Below are positions 12,645 through 24,655 of a stretch of DNA of 64,000 nt, piece by piece (position 1 is the stretch's first letter; each line of letters starts with the position of its first letter). The position numbers and the translations under genes were made by a program. The notes beneath the pieces are model-generated. The model was not told where the DNA came from and did no database searches. It worked only from the letters and a program-made list of their open reading frames with translations. Source of the DNA: Nomia melanderi (taxonomy: Eukaryota > Arthropoda > Insecta > Hymenoptera > Halictidae); the NCBI RefSeq assembly GCF_051020985.1, contig NW_027475146.1, positions 992,001 to 1,056,000 of the forward strand. The letters run 5' to 3'.

Positions 12645-13006
12645 AATCGGGTCAGCGGGAACGACCTCGGACCACCAGGGGCCGAGAAAACCAGTCTCAT
12701 GGGGGCGGACACTCAGGGTCAGGGGAAAATCCAATATATATCTGGTGATATCTCGGGTGCTATTAGATATAGCGCAATAAACCAGAGTGAATTATCTGCA
12801 GGAGGCCCTGGCGCATGAATCTGTGCAGCGAGAACGACCTCGGAGCACCAGTGGCCGAGAAAACAACCGTCTCATGGGGTCGGACTCTCAGGGTCAGGGG
12901 AAAATCCAATATATATCTGGTGATATCTCGGGAGCTATTAGAGATAGCGCAATAAACCAAAGTGAATTATCTGTAGGAGGCCCTGGCGCATGAGTCTGTG
13001 CAGCGG
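12645..13006 (+). repeat. Module Z, second copy
   Basis: Copy of 10899-11260. It is followed by cggcaacgtcc, the same continuation that follows Z in the HOR copies at 22968 and 31536. This Z, and not the first one, therefore has the conserved right neighbour. Confidence 0.9.
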
Positions 13007-14238
13007 CAACGTCCTCGGACCACCAGGGGCCGAGAAAACCACCGTCTCATGGGGTTGGATACTGAGGGTCAGGGGAAAATACAATATATATCTGGTGATA
13101 TCTCGGGTGCTATTAGAGAAAGCGCAAGAAACCAAAGTAAACTATCTGCAGGAGGCCCTGGCGCATGCATCTGTGCAGCGGGAACGACCTCGGACCACCA
13201 GCGGCCGAGAAAACCACCGTCTCATGGGGCCGGACACTCAGGGTCAGGGGAAAATCCAATATATATCGGGTGATATCTCGGGTGCTATTAGAGACAGCGC
13301 AATAAACCAAAGTGAATTATCTGCAGGAGGCACTGGCGCATGAATCTGTGCAGCGAGAACGACCTCGGACCACCAGGGGCCAAGAAAACCACCGTCTCAT
13401 GGGGCCGGACACTCAGGGTCAGGGTAAAGTCCAATATATATCTGGTGATGTCTCGGGTGCTATTAGAGATAGCGCAATAAACCAAAGTGAGTTATCTGCA
13501 GGAGGCCCTGGCGCATGTATCTTTGCAGCGGGAACGACCTCGGACCACCAGGGGCCGGGAAAACCACCGACTCATGGGGCCGGACTGTCAGGGTCTGGGT
13601 AAAATCCAATATATATCTGGTGATATCTCGGGTGCTATTACAGACAGCGCAATAAATGAAAGTGCATTATCTGCAGGAGGCCCTGGCGCATGAATCTGTG
13701 CAGCGGGAACGACCTCGGACCACCAGTGGCCGAGAAAACCACCGTCCCACGGGGCCGGACACTCAAGGTCAGGGGAAAATCCAATATATATCTGGTGATA
13801 TCTCGGGTGCTATTAGAGATAGCGCAATAATCCAAAGTGAATTACCTGCAGGAGGCCCTGGCGCATGAATCTGTGCAGCGGGAGCGACCTCGGACCACCA
13901 GGGCCCGAGAAAACCACCGTCACATGGGGCCGGACACTCTGGGTCAGGGGAAAATCCAATATATATCTGGTGATATCTCGGGTGCTATTAGAGATAGCGC
14001 AATAAACCAGGGTGAATTATCTGTAGGAGGCCCTGGCGCATGAATCTGTGCAGCGGGAACGACCTCGGACCACCAGGGGCCAAGAAAACCACCGTCTCAT
14101 GGGGCCGGACACTCAGGGTCAGGGATAAATCCAATATATATCTGGTGATATCTCGGGCGCTATTACAGATAGCGCAATAAATCAAAGTGCATTGTCTGTA
14201 GGAGGCCCGGGCGCATGAATCTGTGCAGCGGGAACGAC

Positions 14239-14259
14239 CTCGGACCACCAGGGTCCGAG
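14239..14259 (+). repeat. Dyad 1 in perfect 8-bp-arm form
   Basis: Arms ctcggacc and ggtccgag surround a five-base loop accag. The common form has g in place of t in the right arm, giving one a-g mismatch. This monomer restores full pairing. Confidence 0.8.
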
Positions 14260-15090
14260 AAAACCGCAGTCTCATGGGGCCGTTCACTCGGGGTCAGGGG
14301 AAAATTCAATATAAATCTGGTGATATCACGGGTGCTATATGAGATAGCGCAATAAACCAAAGTGAATTATCTGCAGGAGGCCCAGGCGCATGAATCTGCG
14401 CAGTGGGAACGACCTCGGACCACCAGGGGCCGAGAAAACCACAGTCTCATGGGGCCGGACACTCAGGGTCAGGGGAAAATCCAATATATACCTGGTGATA
14501 TCTCGGGTGCTATTAGAGATAGCGCCATAAACCAGAGTGAATTATCTGCAGGAGGCCCTGGCGCATGAATCTGTGCAGCGGGAACGACCTCGAACCACCA
14601 GGGGCCGAGAAAACCACCGTCTCATGGGGCCGGACACTCAGGGTCAGGGAAAAATACAATATATATCTGGTGATATCTCGGGTGCTATTACAGATAGCGC
14701 AATAAATCAAAGTGCATTGTCTGTAGGATGCCCTGGTGCATGAATCTGGGCAGCGGGAACGACCTCGGACCACCAGGGGCCGAGAAAACCACAGTCGCAT
14801 GGGGCCGGACACACAGGGTCATGGGAAAATCCAATATATATCTGGTGATATCTCGGGTGCTATTAGAGATAGTGCAATAAACCAAAGTGAATTATCTGCA
14901 GGTGGCACTGGCGCATGAATCTGAGCAGCGGGAACGACCTCGGACCACCGGGGTAAGAAAAAACCACCGTCTCATGGGGCCGGACACTCAGGGTCAGGGA
15001 AAAATCCAATATATATCTGGTGATATCTCGGGTGCTATTAGAGATAGCGCAATAAACCAAAGTGAATTATCTGTAGGAGGCCCTGGCGCA

Positions 15091-15102
15091 AGAACCATTT
15101 GT
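15091..15102 (+). other. Replaced segment within a monomer
   Basis: Between gcgca and cagcggga the usual ten bases tgaatctgtg are replaced by twelve unrelated ones (agaaccatttgt). No second copy of this replacement was seen in the window. The source is unknown; small template switching or an assembly error are the simplest explanations. Confidence 0.7.
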
Positions 15103-16209
15103 CAGCGGGAACGACCTCGGATCACCAGGGGCCGAGACAACCACCGTCTCATGGGGCCGGACACTCAGGGTCAGGGGAAAATCCAATACATACCTGGTGA
15201 TATCTCGGGTGCTATCAGAGATAGCGCAATAAATCAAAGTTCATTGTCTGTAGAAGGCCCTGGCGCATGAATCTGTGCAGCGGGAACGACCTCGAACCAC
15301 CACAGGCCGAGTAAACCACCGTCTCATGGGGCCGGACACTGATGGTCAGGGGAAATCCAATGTATATCTGGTGATATCTCGGGTGCTATTACAGATAGCG
15401 GAATAAATCAAAGTGCATTATCTGTAGGAGGCCCTGGCGCATGAATCTGTGCAGCGGGAACGACCTCGGACCACCAGGGGCCGAGAAAACCACCGTCTCA
15501 TGGGGCCGGACACTCAGGGTCAGGGAAGAATCCAATATATATCTGGTGATATCTCGGGTGCTATTAGTGATAGCGCAATAAATCAAAGTGCATTGTCTGT
15601 AGGAGGCCCTGGCGCATGAATCTGTACAGCGGGAACGACCTCGGACCACCAGGGGCCGAGAAAACCACAGTCTCATGGGGCCGGACACTGATGGTCAGGG
15701 GAAATCCAATGTATATCTGGTGATATCTCGGGTGCTATTAGAGATAGCGCAATAAATCAAAGTTCATTGTCCGTAGGAGGCCCTTGCGCATGAATCTGTG
15801 CAGCGGGAGCGACCTCGGACCACCAGGGGCCGAGAAAACCACCGTCACATGGGGCCGGACACTCTGGGTCAGGGGAAAATCCAATATATATCTGGTGATA
15901 TCTCGGGTGCTATTAGAGATAGCGCAATAAATCAAAGTGCATTGTCCGTAAGAGGCTCTGGCGCATGAATCTGGGCAGCGGGAACGACCTCGGACCACCA
16001 GGGGCCGAGAAAACCACCGTCTCATGGGGCCGGGCACTCATGGTCAGGGGAAAATCCAATATATATCTGGTGATATCTCGGGTGCTATTAGAGATAGCGC
16101 AAAAAACCGGAGTGAATTATCTGCAGGAGGCCCTGGCTCATGAATCTGTGCAGCGGGAACGACCTCGGACCATCAGGGGCCGAGACAACCACCGTCTCAT
16201 GGGGCCGGA

Positions 16210-17083
16210 CACTGAGGGTCAGGGGAAATCCAATGTATATCTGGTGATATCTCGGGTGCTATTAGAGATAGCGCAATAAATAAAAGTGCATTGTCCGTAG
16301 GAGGCCCTTGCGCATGAATCTGGGCAGCGGGAACGACGTCGGACCACCAGGGGCCGAGAAAACCACCGTCACATGGGGCCGGACACTCTGGGTCAGGGGA
16401 AAATCCAATATATATCTGGTGATATCTCGGGTGCTATTACAGATAGCGCAATAAATCAGAGTTCATTGTCTGTAGGAGGCTCTGGCGCATGAATCTGGGC
16501 AGCGGAAACGACCTCGGACCACCAGGGGCCGAGAAAACCACCGTCTCATGGGGCCGGGCATTCAGGGTCAGGGAAAAAGCCAATATATACCTGGTGATAT
16601 CTCGGGTGCTATTACAGATAGCGCAATAAATCAAAGTGCATTGTCTGTAGAAGGCCCTGGCGCATGAATCTGTGCAGCGGGAACGACGTCGGATCACCAG
16701 GGGCCGAGAAAACCACCGTCACATGCGGCCGGACACTCTGGGTAAGGGGAAAATCCAATATATATCTGGTGATATCTCGGGTGCTATTAGAGATAGCGCA
16801 ATAAACCAAAGTGAATTATCTGCAGGAGGCCCTGGCGCATGAATCTGTGCAGCGGGAACTACCTCGGACCACCAGGGGACGAGAAAACCACCGTCTCATG
16901 GGGCCGGACACTCACGGTCAGGGGAAAATCCAATATATATCTGGTGATATCTCGGGTGCTATTAGAGATAGCGCAATAAATCAAAGTGCATTGTCTGTAG
17001 GAGGCCCTGGCGCATGAATCTGTGCAGCGGGAACGACCTCGGACAACCAGGGGCCGAGAAAACCACAGTCTCATGGAGCCGGA
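16210..17083 (+). repeat. Five-monomer tandem duplication, 874 bp, copy 1
   Basis: Matches the following unit at an offset of 874 bases through the gacgtcggacc, ggccgggcattcagg and gtagaaggccc variants. It explains the 874-base step in the alignment of this region with the HOR (offset 9269 to 8395). Confidence 0.85.
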
Positions 17084-17800
17084 CTCTGAGGGTCAGGGGA
17101 AATCCAATGTATATCTGGTGATATCTCGGGTGCTATTAGAGATAGCGCAATAAATCAAAGTGCATTGTCCGTAGGAGGCCCTTGCGCATGAATCTGGGCA
17201 GCGGGAACGACGTCGGACCACCAGGGACGAAGAAAACCACCGTCACATGGGGCCGGACACTCTGGGTCAGGGGAAAATCCAATATATATCTGGTGATATC
17301 TCGGGTGCTATTAGAGATAGCGCAATAAATCAAAGTTCATTGTCTGTAGGAGGCTCTGGCGCATGAATCTGGGCAGCGGGAACGACCTCGGACCACCAGG
17401 GGCCGAGAAAACCACCGTCTCATGGGGCCGGGCATTCAGGGTCAGGGAAAAATCCAATATATACCTGGTGATATCTCGGGTGCTATTACAGATAGCGCAA
17501 TAAATCAAAGTGCATTGTCTGTAGAAGGCCCTGGCGCATGAATCTGTGCAGCGGGAACGACGTCGGATCACCAGGGGCCGAGAAAACCACCGTCACATGC
17601 GGCCGGACACTCTGGGTAAGGGGAAAATCCAATATATATCTGGTGATATCTCGGGTGCTATTAGAGATAGCGCAATAAACCAAAGTGAATTATCTGCAGG
17701 AGGCCCTGGCGCATGAATCTGTGCAGCGGGAACTACCTCGGACCACCAGGGGACGAGAAAACCACCGTCTCATGGGGCCGGACACTCAGGGTCAGGGAAA
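17084..17800 (+). repeat. Five-monomer tandem duplication, 874 bp, copy 2
   Basis: Second copy of 16210 onward. Matching is clear to about 17800 (16925 in copy 1). Mismatches include ccagggacgaag here against ccaggggccgag, so it is not as fresh as the HOR pair. Confidence 0.8.
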
Positions 17801-19286
17801 AATCCAATATATATCTGGTGATATCTCGGGTGCTATTACAGATAGCGCAATAAATCAAAGTGCATTATCTGCAGGAGGCCCTGGCGCATGAATCTGTGCA
17901 GCGGGAACGACCTCGGACCACCAGGGGCCGAGAAAACCACCGTCTCATGGGGCCGGACACCCAGGGTCAGGGAAAAATCCAATATAAATCTGGTGATATC
18001 TCGGGTGCTATTACAGATAGCGCAATAAATCAAAGTGCATTATCTGCAGGAGGCCCTGGCGCATGAATCTGTGCAGCGGGAACGACCTCGGACCACCAGG
18101 GGCCGAGAAAACCACCGTCCCACGGGGCCGGACACTCAGGGTCAGGGAAAAATCCAATATATATCTGGTGATATCTCGGGTGCTATTAGAGATAGCGCAC
18201 TAAACCGAAGTGAATTATCTGCAGGAGGCCCTGGCGCATGAATATGTGCAGCAGGAACGACCTAGGACCACTAGGGTCCGAGAAAGCCACCGTCTCATGG
18301 GGCCGGACACTCAGGGTCAGGGAAAAATCCAATATTTATCTGGTGACATCTCGGGTGCTCTTACAGATAACGCACTAAACCAAAGTGAATTATCTGCAGG
18401 GGGCCCTGGCGCATGAATCTGTGCAGCGGGAACGACCTCGGACCACCTGGGGCCGAGGAAACCACCGTCCCATGGGGCCGGACACTCAGGGTCAGGGAAA
18501 AATCCATTATATATCTGGTGATATCTCGGGTGTCATTAGAGATAGCGCGATAAATCAAAGTGCATTGTCTGCGGAAGGGCCTGTAGCATGAATCTGTGCA
18601 GCGGCAACGACCTCGGACCACCAGGGGCCGAGAAAACCACCGTCTCATTGGGCCGGACACTCTGGGTCAGGGAAAATACCAATATATATCAGGTGATATA
18701 GCGGGTGCTATTACAGATAGCGCAATAAATCAAAGTGCATTGTCTGTAGGAGGTCCTGGCGCATGAATCTGTGCAGCGGGAACGACCTCGGACCAACAGG
18801 AGCCGAGAAAACCACCGTCTCATGGGGCCGGACACTCAGGGTCAGGGAGAAATCCAATATATATCTGGTGCTATCTCGGGTGCTATTAGAGATAGCGCGA
18901 TAAATCAAAGTGAATTATCTGCAGGAGGCCCTGGCGCATGAATCTGTGCAGCGGGAACGACCTCGGACCTCCAGGGGCCGAGAAATCCACCGTCTCATGG
19001 GGTCGGACACTCAGGGTCAGGGAAAAATCCAATATATATCTGGTGATATCTCGGGTGCTATTTCAGATCGCGCAATAAATCAAAGTGCATTGTCTGTGGG
19101 AGGCCCTGGCGCATGGATCTGTGAAGCGGGAACGACCTCGGACCACCAGGGGCCGAGAAAACCACCGTCTCATGGGGCCGGACACTCAGGGTCAGCGAGA
19201 AATCCAATATATATCTGGTGATATCTCGGGTGCTATTAGAGATAGCGCGATAAATCAAAGTGAATTATCTGCAGGAGGCCCTGGCG

Positions 19287-21298
19287 CATGAATCTGTGCA
19301 GCAGGAACGACCTCGGACCACCAGGGGCCGAGAAAACTACCGTCTCATGGGGCCGGACACTCAGGGTCAGGGAAAAATCCAATATATATCTGGTGATATC
19401 TCGGGTGCTATTTCAGATCGCGCAATAAATCAAAGTGCATTGTCTGTAGGAGGCCCTGGCGCATGAGTCCGTGCAGCGGGAACGATCTCGGACCACCAGG
19501 GGCCGAGAAAACCACCGTCTCATGGGGCCGGACACTCAGGGTCAGGGGAAAATCCAATATATATCTGGTGATATCTCGGGTGCTATTACAGATCGCCCAA
19601 TAAATCAAAGTGCATTGTCTGTAGGAGACCCTGGCGCATGCATCTGTGCAGCGGGAACGACCTCGGACCGCCAGGGGCCGAGAAAGCCACCGTCTCATGG
19701 GGCCGGACACTCAGGGTCATGTAAAAATCCAATATTTATCTGGTGACATCTCGGGTGCTCTTACAGATAACGCACTAAACCAAAGTGAATTATCTGCAGG
19801 GGGCCCTGGCGCATGAATCTGTGCAGCGGGAACGACCTCGGACCACCTGGGGCCGAGGAAACCACCGTCTCATGGGGCCGGACACTCAGGGTCAGGGAGA
19901 AATCCAATATATATCTGGTGATATCTCGGGTGCTATTAGAGATAGCGCGATAATTCAAAGTGAATTATCTGCAGGAGGCCCTGGCGCATGAATCTGTGCA
20001 GCGGGAACTACCTCGGACCACCAGGGGCCGAGAAATCCACCGTCTCATGGGGCCGGACACTCAGGGTCAGGGAAAAAGCCAATATATATCTGGTGATATC
20101 TCGGGTGCTATTAGAGATAGCGCAATAAATCAAAGTGCATTATCTGCAGGAGGCCCCGGCGCATGAATCTGTGCAGCAGGAACGACCTCGGACCACCAGG
20201 GGCCGAGAAAACTACCGTCTCATGGGGCCGGACACTCAGGGTCAGGGAAAAATCCAATATATATCTGGTGATATCTCGGGTGCTATTTCAGATCGCGCAA
20301 TAAATCAAAGTGCATTGTCTGTAGGAGGCCCTGGCGCATGAGTCCGTGCAGCGGGAACGATCTCGGACCACCAGGGGCCGAGAAAACCACCGTCTCATGG
20401 GGCCGGACACTCAGGGTCAGGGGAAAATCCAATATATATCTGGTGATATCTCGGGTGCTATTACAGATCGCCCAATAAATCAAAGTGCATTGTCTGTAGG
20501 AGACCCTGGCGCATGCATCTGTGCAGCGGGAACGACCTCGGACCGCCAGGGGCCGAGACAACCACCGTCTCATGGGGCCGGACACTGAGGGTCAGGGGAA
20601 ATCCAATGTATATCTGGTGATATCTCGGGTGCTATTAGAGATAGCGCAATAAATCAAAGTGCATTGTCCGTAGGAGGCCCTTGCGCATGAATCTGGGCAG
20701 CGGGAACAACGTCGGACCACCAGGGGCCGAGAAAACCACAGTCTCATGGGGCCGGACACTCAGGGTCAGGGGAAAATCCAATATATATCTGGTGATATCT
20801 CGGGTGCTATTAGAGATAGCGCACTAAACCGAAGTGAATTATCTGCAGGAGGCCCTGGCGCATGAATATGTGCAGCAGGAACGACCTAGGACCACTAGGG
20901 TCCGAGAAAGCCACCGTCTCATGGGGCCGGACACTCAGGGTCATGTAAAAATCCAATATTTATCTGGTGACATCTCGGGTGCTCTTACAGATAACGCACT
21001 AAACCAAAGTGAATTATCTGCAGGGGGCCCTGGCGCATGAATCTGTGCAGCGGGAACGACCTCGGACCACCTGGGGCCGAGGAAACCACCGTCTCATGGG
21101 GCCGGACACTCAGGGTCAGGGAGAAATCCAATATATATCTGGTGATATCTCGGGTGCTATTAGAGATAGCGCGATAATTCAAAGTGAATTATCTGCAGGA
21201 GGCCCTGGCGCATGAATCTGTGCAGCGGGAACTACCTCGGACCACCAGGGGCCGAGAAATCCACCGTCTCATGGGGCCGGACACTCAGGGTCAGGGAA
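19287..21298 (+). repeat. Nested 5-mer and 7-mer duplications inside the HOR
   Basis: 19287-19692 matches 20162-20567 at 875 bases, and 19683-20074 matches 20907-21298 at 1224 bases. Both are copied faithfully in HOR copy 2 (27855-29866), so they formed before the 8568-bp duplication. Markers are ttcagatcgcgc, cagatcgcccaataaatc and ccaatatttatctgg. Confidence 0.85.
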
Positions 21299-21785
21299 AA
21301 ATCCAATATATATCTGGTGATATCTCGGGTGCTATTAGAGATAGCGCAATAAATCAAAGTGCATTATCTGCAGGAGGCCCCGGCGCATGAATCTGTGCAG
21401 CGGGAACGACCTCGGACCACCAGGGGCCGAGAAAACCACAGTCTCATGGGTCCGGACACAAAGGGTCAGGGAAAAATCCATTATATATCTGATGATATCA
21501 CGGGTGTCATTACAGATAGCGCGATAAATCAAAGTGCATTATCTGCAGGAGGCCCTGGCGCATGAATCTGTGCAGCGGGAACGACCTCGGACCACCAGGG
21601 GCCGAGAAAACCACCGTCTCATGGGGCCGGACACTCAGGGTCAGGGAAAAATCCATTATATATCTGGTGATATCTCCGGTGTCATTAGCGATAGCGCAAT
21701 AAACCAAATTGAATTATCTGCAGGAGGCCCTGGCGCATGAATCTGTGCAGCGGGAAGGACCTCGGACCACCAGCGGCCGAGAAAA

Positions 21786-21806
21786 TTACAGATTTTCGGT
21801 ATCCGT
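21786..21806 (+). other. 21-bp box, state B (3)
   Basis: Left member of the B-box pair within HOR copy 1, corresponding to 10070 at an offset of 11716. Confidence 0.85.
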
Positions 21807-21960
21807 CACCCAATTTTATGTAAAAATCCATCATATACCTGGTGATATCTCAGGTTGTATTACAGATAGCGCGATAAATCAAAGTGCATTGTCCAGAGGA
21901 GGCCCTGGCGCATGAATCTGTGCAGCAGGAACGACATCGGAACACCAGGGGCCGAGAAAA

Positions 21961-21981
21961 TTACAGATTTTCGGTATCCGT
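21961..21981 (+). other. 21-bp box, state B (4)
   Basis: Right member of the pair in HOR copy 1; the upstream sequence reads gacatcggaacacc. Confidence 0.85.
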
Positions 21982-24599
21982 CACCAAATGTCATGTAAAA
22001 ATCCAGTATATATGTGGTGATATCTCGGGTTCTATTACAGATAGCGCGATAAATCAAAGTGCATTGTCTGCAGGAGGCCCTGGAGCATGAATCTGGTCAG
22101 TGGGATCGACCTCGGACCACCAGGGGCCGAGAAAACCACAGTCTCATGGGGCCGGACACTCAGGGTCAGGGAAAAATCCATTATATATCTGGTGATATGG
22201 CGGGTGTTATTAGAGATAGCGCAATAAACCAAAGTGAATTGTCTGCAGGAGGCCCTGGCGCATGAATCTGTGCAGCGGGAACGACCTCGGACCACCAGGG
22301 GACGAGAAAACCACCGTCTCATGGGGCCGGACACTCAGGGTCAGGGGAAAATCCAATATATATCTGGTGATATCTCGGGTGCTATTAGAGATAGCGCAAT
22401 AAACCAAAGTGCATTATCTGCAGGAGGCCCTGGCGCATGAATCTGTGCAGCGGGAACGACCTCGGTCCACCAGGGGCCGAGAAAACCACAGTCTCATGGG
22501 GCCGGACACTCAGGGTCAGGGGAAAATCCAATATATATCTGGTGATATCTCGGGTGCTATTAGAGATAGCGTAGTAAACCAAAGTGAATTATCTGCAGGA
22601 GGCCCTGGCGCATGAATCGGGTCAGCGGGAACGACCTCGGACCACCAGGGGCCGAGAAAACCAGTCTCATGGGGCCGGACACTCAGGGTCAGGGGAAAAT
22701 CCAATATATATCTGGTGATATCTCGGGTGCTATTAGAGATAGCGCAATAAACCAGAGTGAATTATCTGCAGGAGGCCCTGGCGCATGAATCTGTGCAGCG
22801 AGAACGACCTCGGAGCACCAGTGGCCGAGAAAACAACCGTCTCATGGGGTCGGACTCTCAGGGTCAGGGGAAAATCCAATATATATCTGGTGATATCTCG
22901 GGAGCTATTAGAGATAGCGCAATAAACCAAAGTGAATTATCTGTAGGAGGCCCTGGCGCATGAGTCTGTGCAGCGGCAATGTCCTCGGTCCACCAGGGGC
23001 CGAGAAAACCACCGTCTCACGGGGTTGGATACTGAGGGTCAGGGGAAAATGCAATATATATCTGGTGATATCTCGGGTGCTATTAGAGAAAGCGCAAGAA
23101 ACCAAAGTAAACTATCTGCAGGAGGCCCTGGCGCATGCATCTGTGCAGCGGGAACGACCTCGGACCACCAGCGGCCGAGAAAACCACCGTCTCATGGGGC
23201 CGGACACTCAGGGTCAGGGGAAAATCCAATATATATCGGGTGATATCTCGGGTGCTATTAGAGACAGCGCAATAAACCAAAGTGAATTATCTGCAGGAGG
23301 CACTGGCGCATGAATCTGTGCAGCGAGAACGACCTCGGACCACCAGTGGCCGAGAAAACCACCGTCCCACGGGGCCGGACACTCAAGGTCAGGGGAAAAT
23401 CCAATATATATCTGGTGATATCTCGGGTGCTATTAGAGATAGCGCAATAATCCAAAGTGAATTACCTGCAGGAGGCCCTGGCGCATGAATCTGTGCAGCG
23501 GGAGCGACCTCGGACCACCAGGGCCCGAGAAAACCACCGTCACATGGGGCCGGACACTCTGGGTCAGGGGAAAATCCAATATATATCTGGTGATATCTCG
23601 GGTGCTATTAGAGATAGCGCAATAAATCAAAGTGCATTGTCTGTAGGAGGCTCTGGCGCATGAATCTGGGCAGCGGGAACAACCTCGGACCACCAGGGGC
23701 CGAGAAAACCACAGTCTCATTTTGCCGGACACTCAGGGTCAGGGGAAAATCCAATATAAATCTGGTGATATCTCGGGTGCTATTAGAGATGCTGCAATAA
23801 ACCAAAGTGAATTATCTGCAGGAGGCCCTGGCGCATAAATCTGTGCAGCGGGAACGACCTCGGACCACCAGGGGCCGAGAAAACCACCGTCACATGGGGC
23901 CGGACACTCTGGGTCAGGGGAAAATCCAATATATATCTGGTGATATCTCGGGTGCTATTAGAGATAGCGCAATAAATCAAAGTGCATTGTCCGTAGGAGG
24001 CTCTGGCGCATGAATCTGGGCAGCGGGAACGACCTCGGACCACCAGGGGCCGAGAAAACCACCGTCTCATGGGGCCGGACACTCAGGGTCAGGGGAAAAT
24101 CCAATATATACCTGGTGATATCTCGGGTGCTATTAGAGATAGCGCCATAAACCAGAGTGAATTATCTGCAGGAGGCCCTGGCGCATGAATCTGTGCAGCG
24201 GGAACGACCTCGAACCACCAGGGGCCGAGAAAACCACCGTCTCATGGGGCCGGACACTCAGGGTCAGGGAAAAATACAATATATATCTGGTGATATCTCG
24301 GGTGCTATTACAGATAGCGCAATAAATCAAAGTGCATTGTCTGTAGGATGCCCTGGTGCATGAATCTGGGTAGCGGGAACGACCTCGGACCACCAGGGGC
24401 CGAGAAAACCACAGTCGCATGGGGCCGGACACACAGGGTCATGGGAAAATCCAATATATATCTGGTGATATCTCGGGTGCTATCAGAGATAGCGCAATAA
24501 ATCAAAGTGCATTGTCTGTAGAAGGCCCTGGCGCATGAATCTGTGCAGCGGGAACGACCTCGAACCACCACAGGCCGAGTAAACCACCGTCTCACGGTG

Positions 24600-24655
24600 C
24601 CGCTCACTAAGGGTCATGTAAAAATCCAGCATATATATGGTGCTTTCTCGGGTGC
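24600..24655 (+). repeat. Hybrid monomer: box A with full B right flank (1)
   Basis: Box A (accgtctcacgg) runs into gccgctcactaagg, then gtcatgtaaaaatccagcat and ggtgctttctcggg, the B-type right flank seen after box B at 41195 and 48192. Confidence 0.8.

Larger units (their letters stand above)
13007..18400 (+). repeat. Diverged, rearranged relative of the HOR
   Basis: Collinear with 22977-26620 but stepped. The offset is 9970 to about 13480, 9620 to about 15000, 9269 to about 17000, 8395 to about 18000, then 8220. Every step is a whole number of monomers (2, 2, 5, 1). Shared rare variants include agaaagcgcaagaaacc, gacgtcggaccacc and the aaaaaaccggag junction. Confidence 0.85.
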
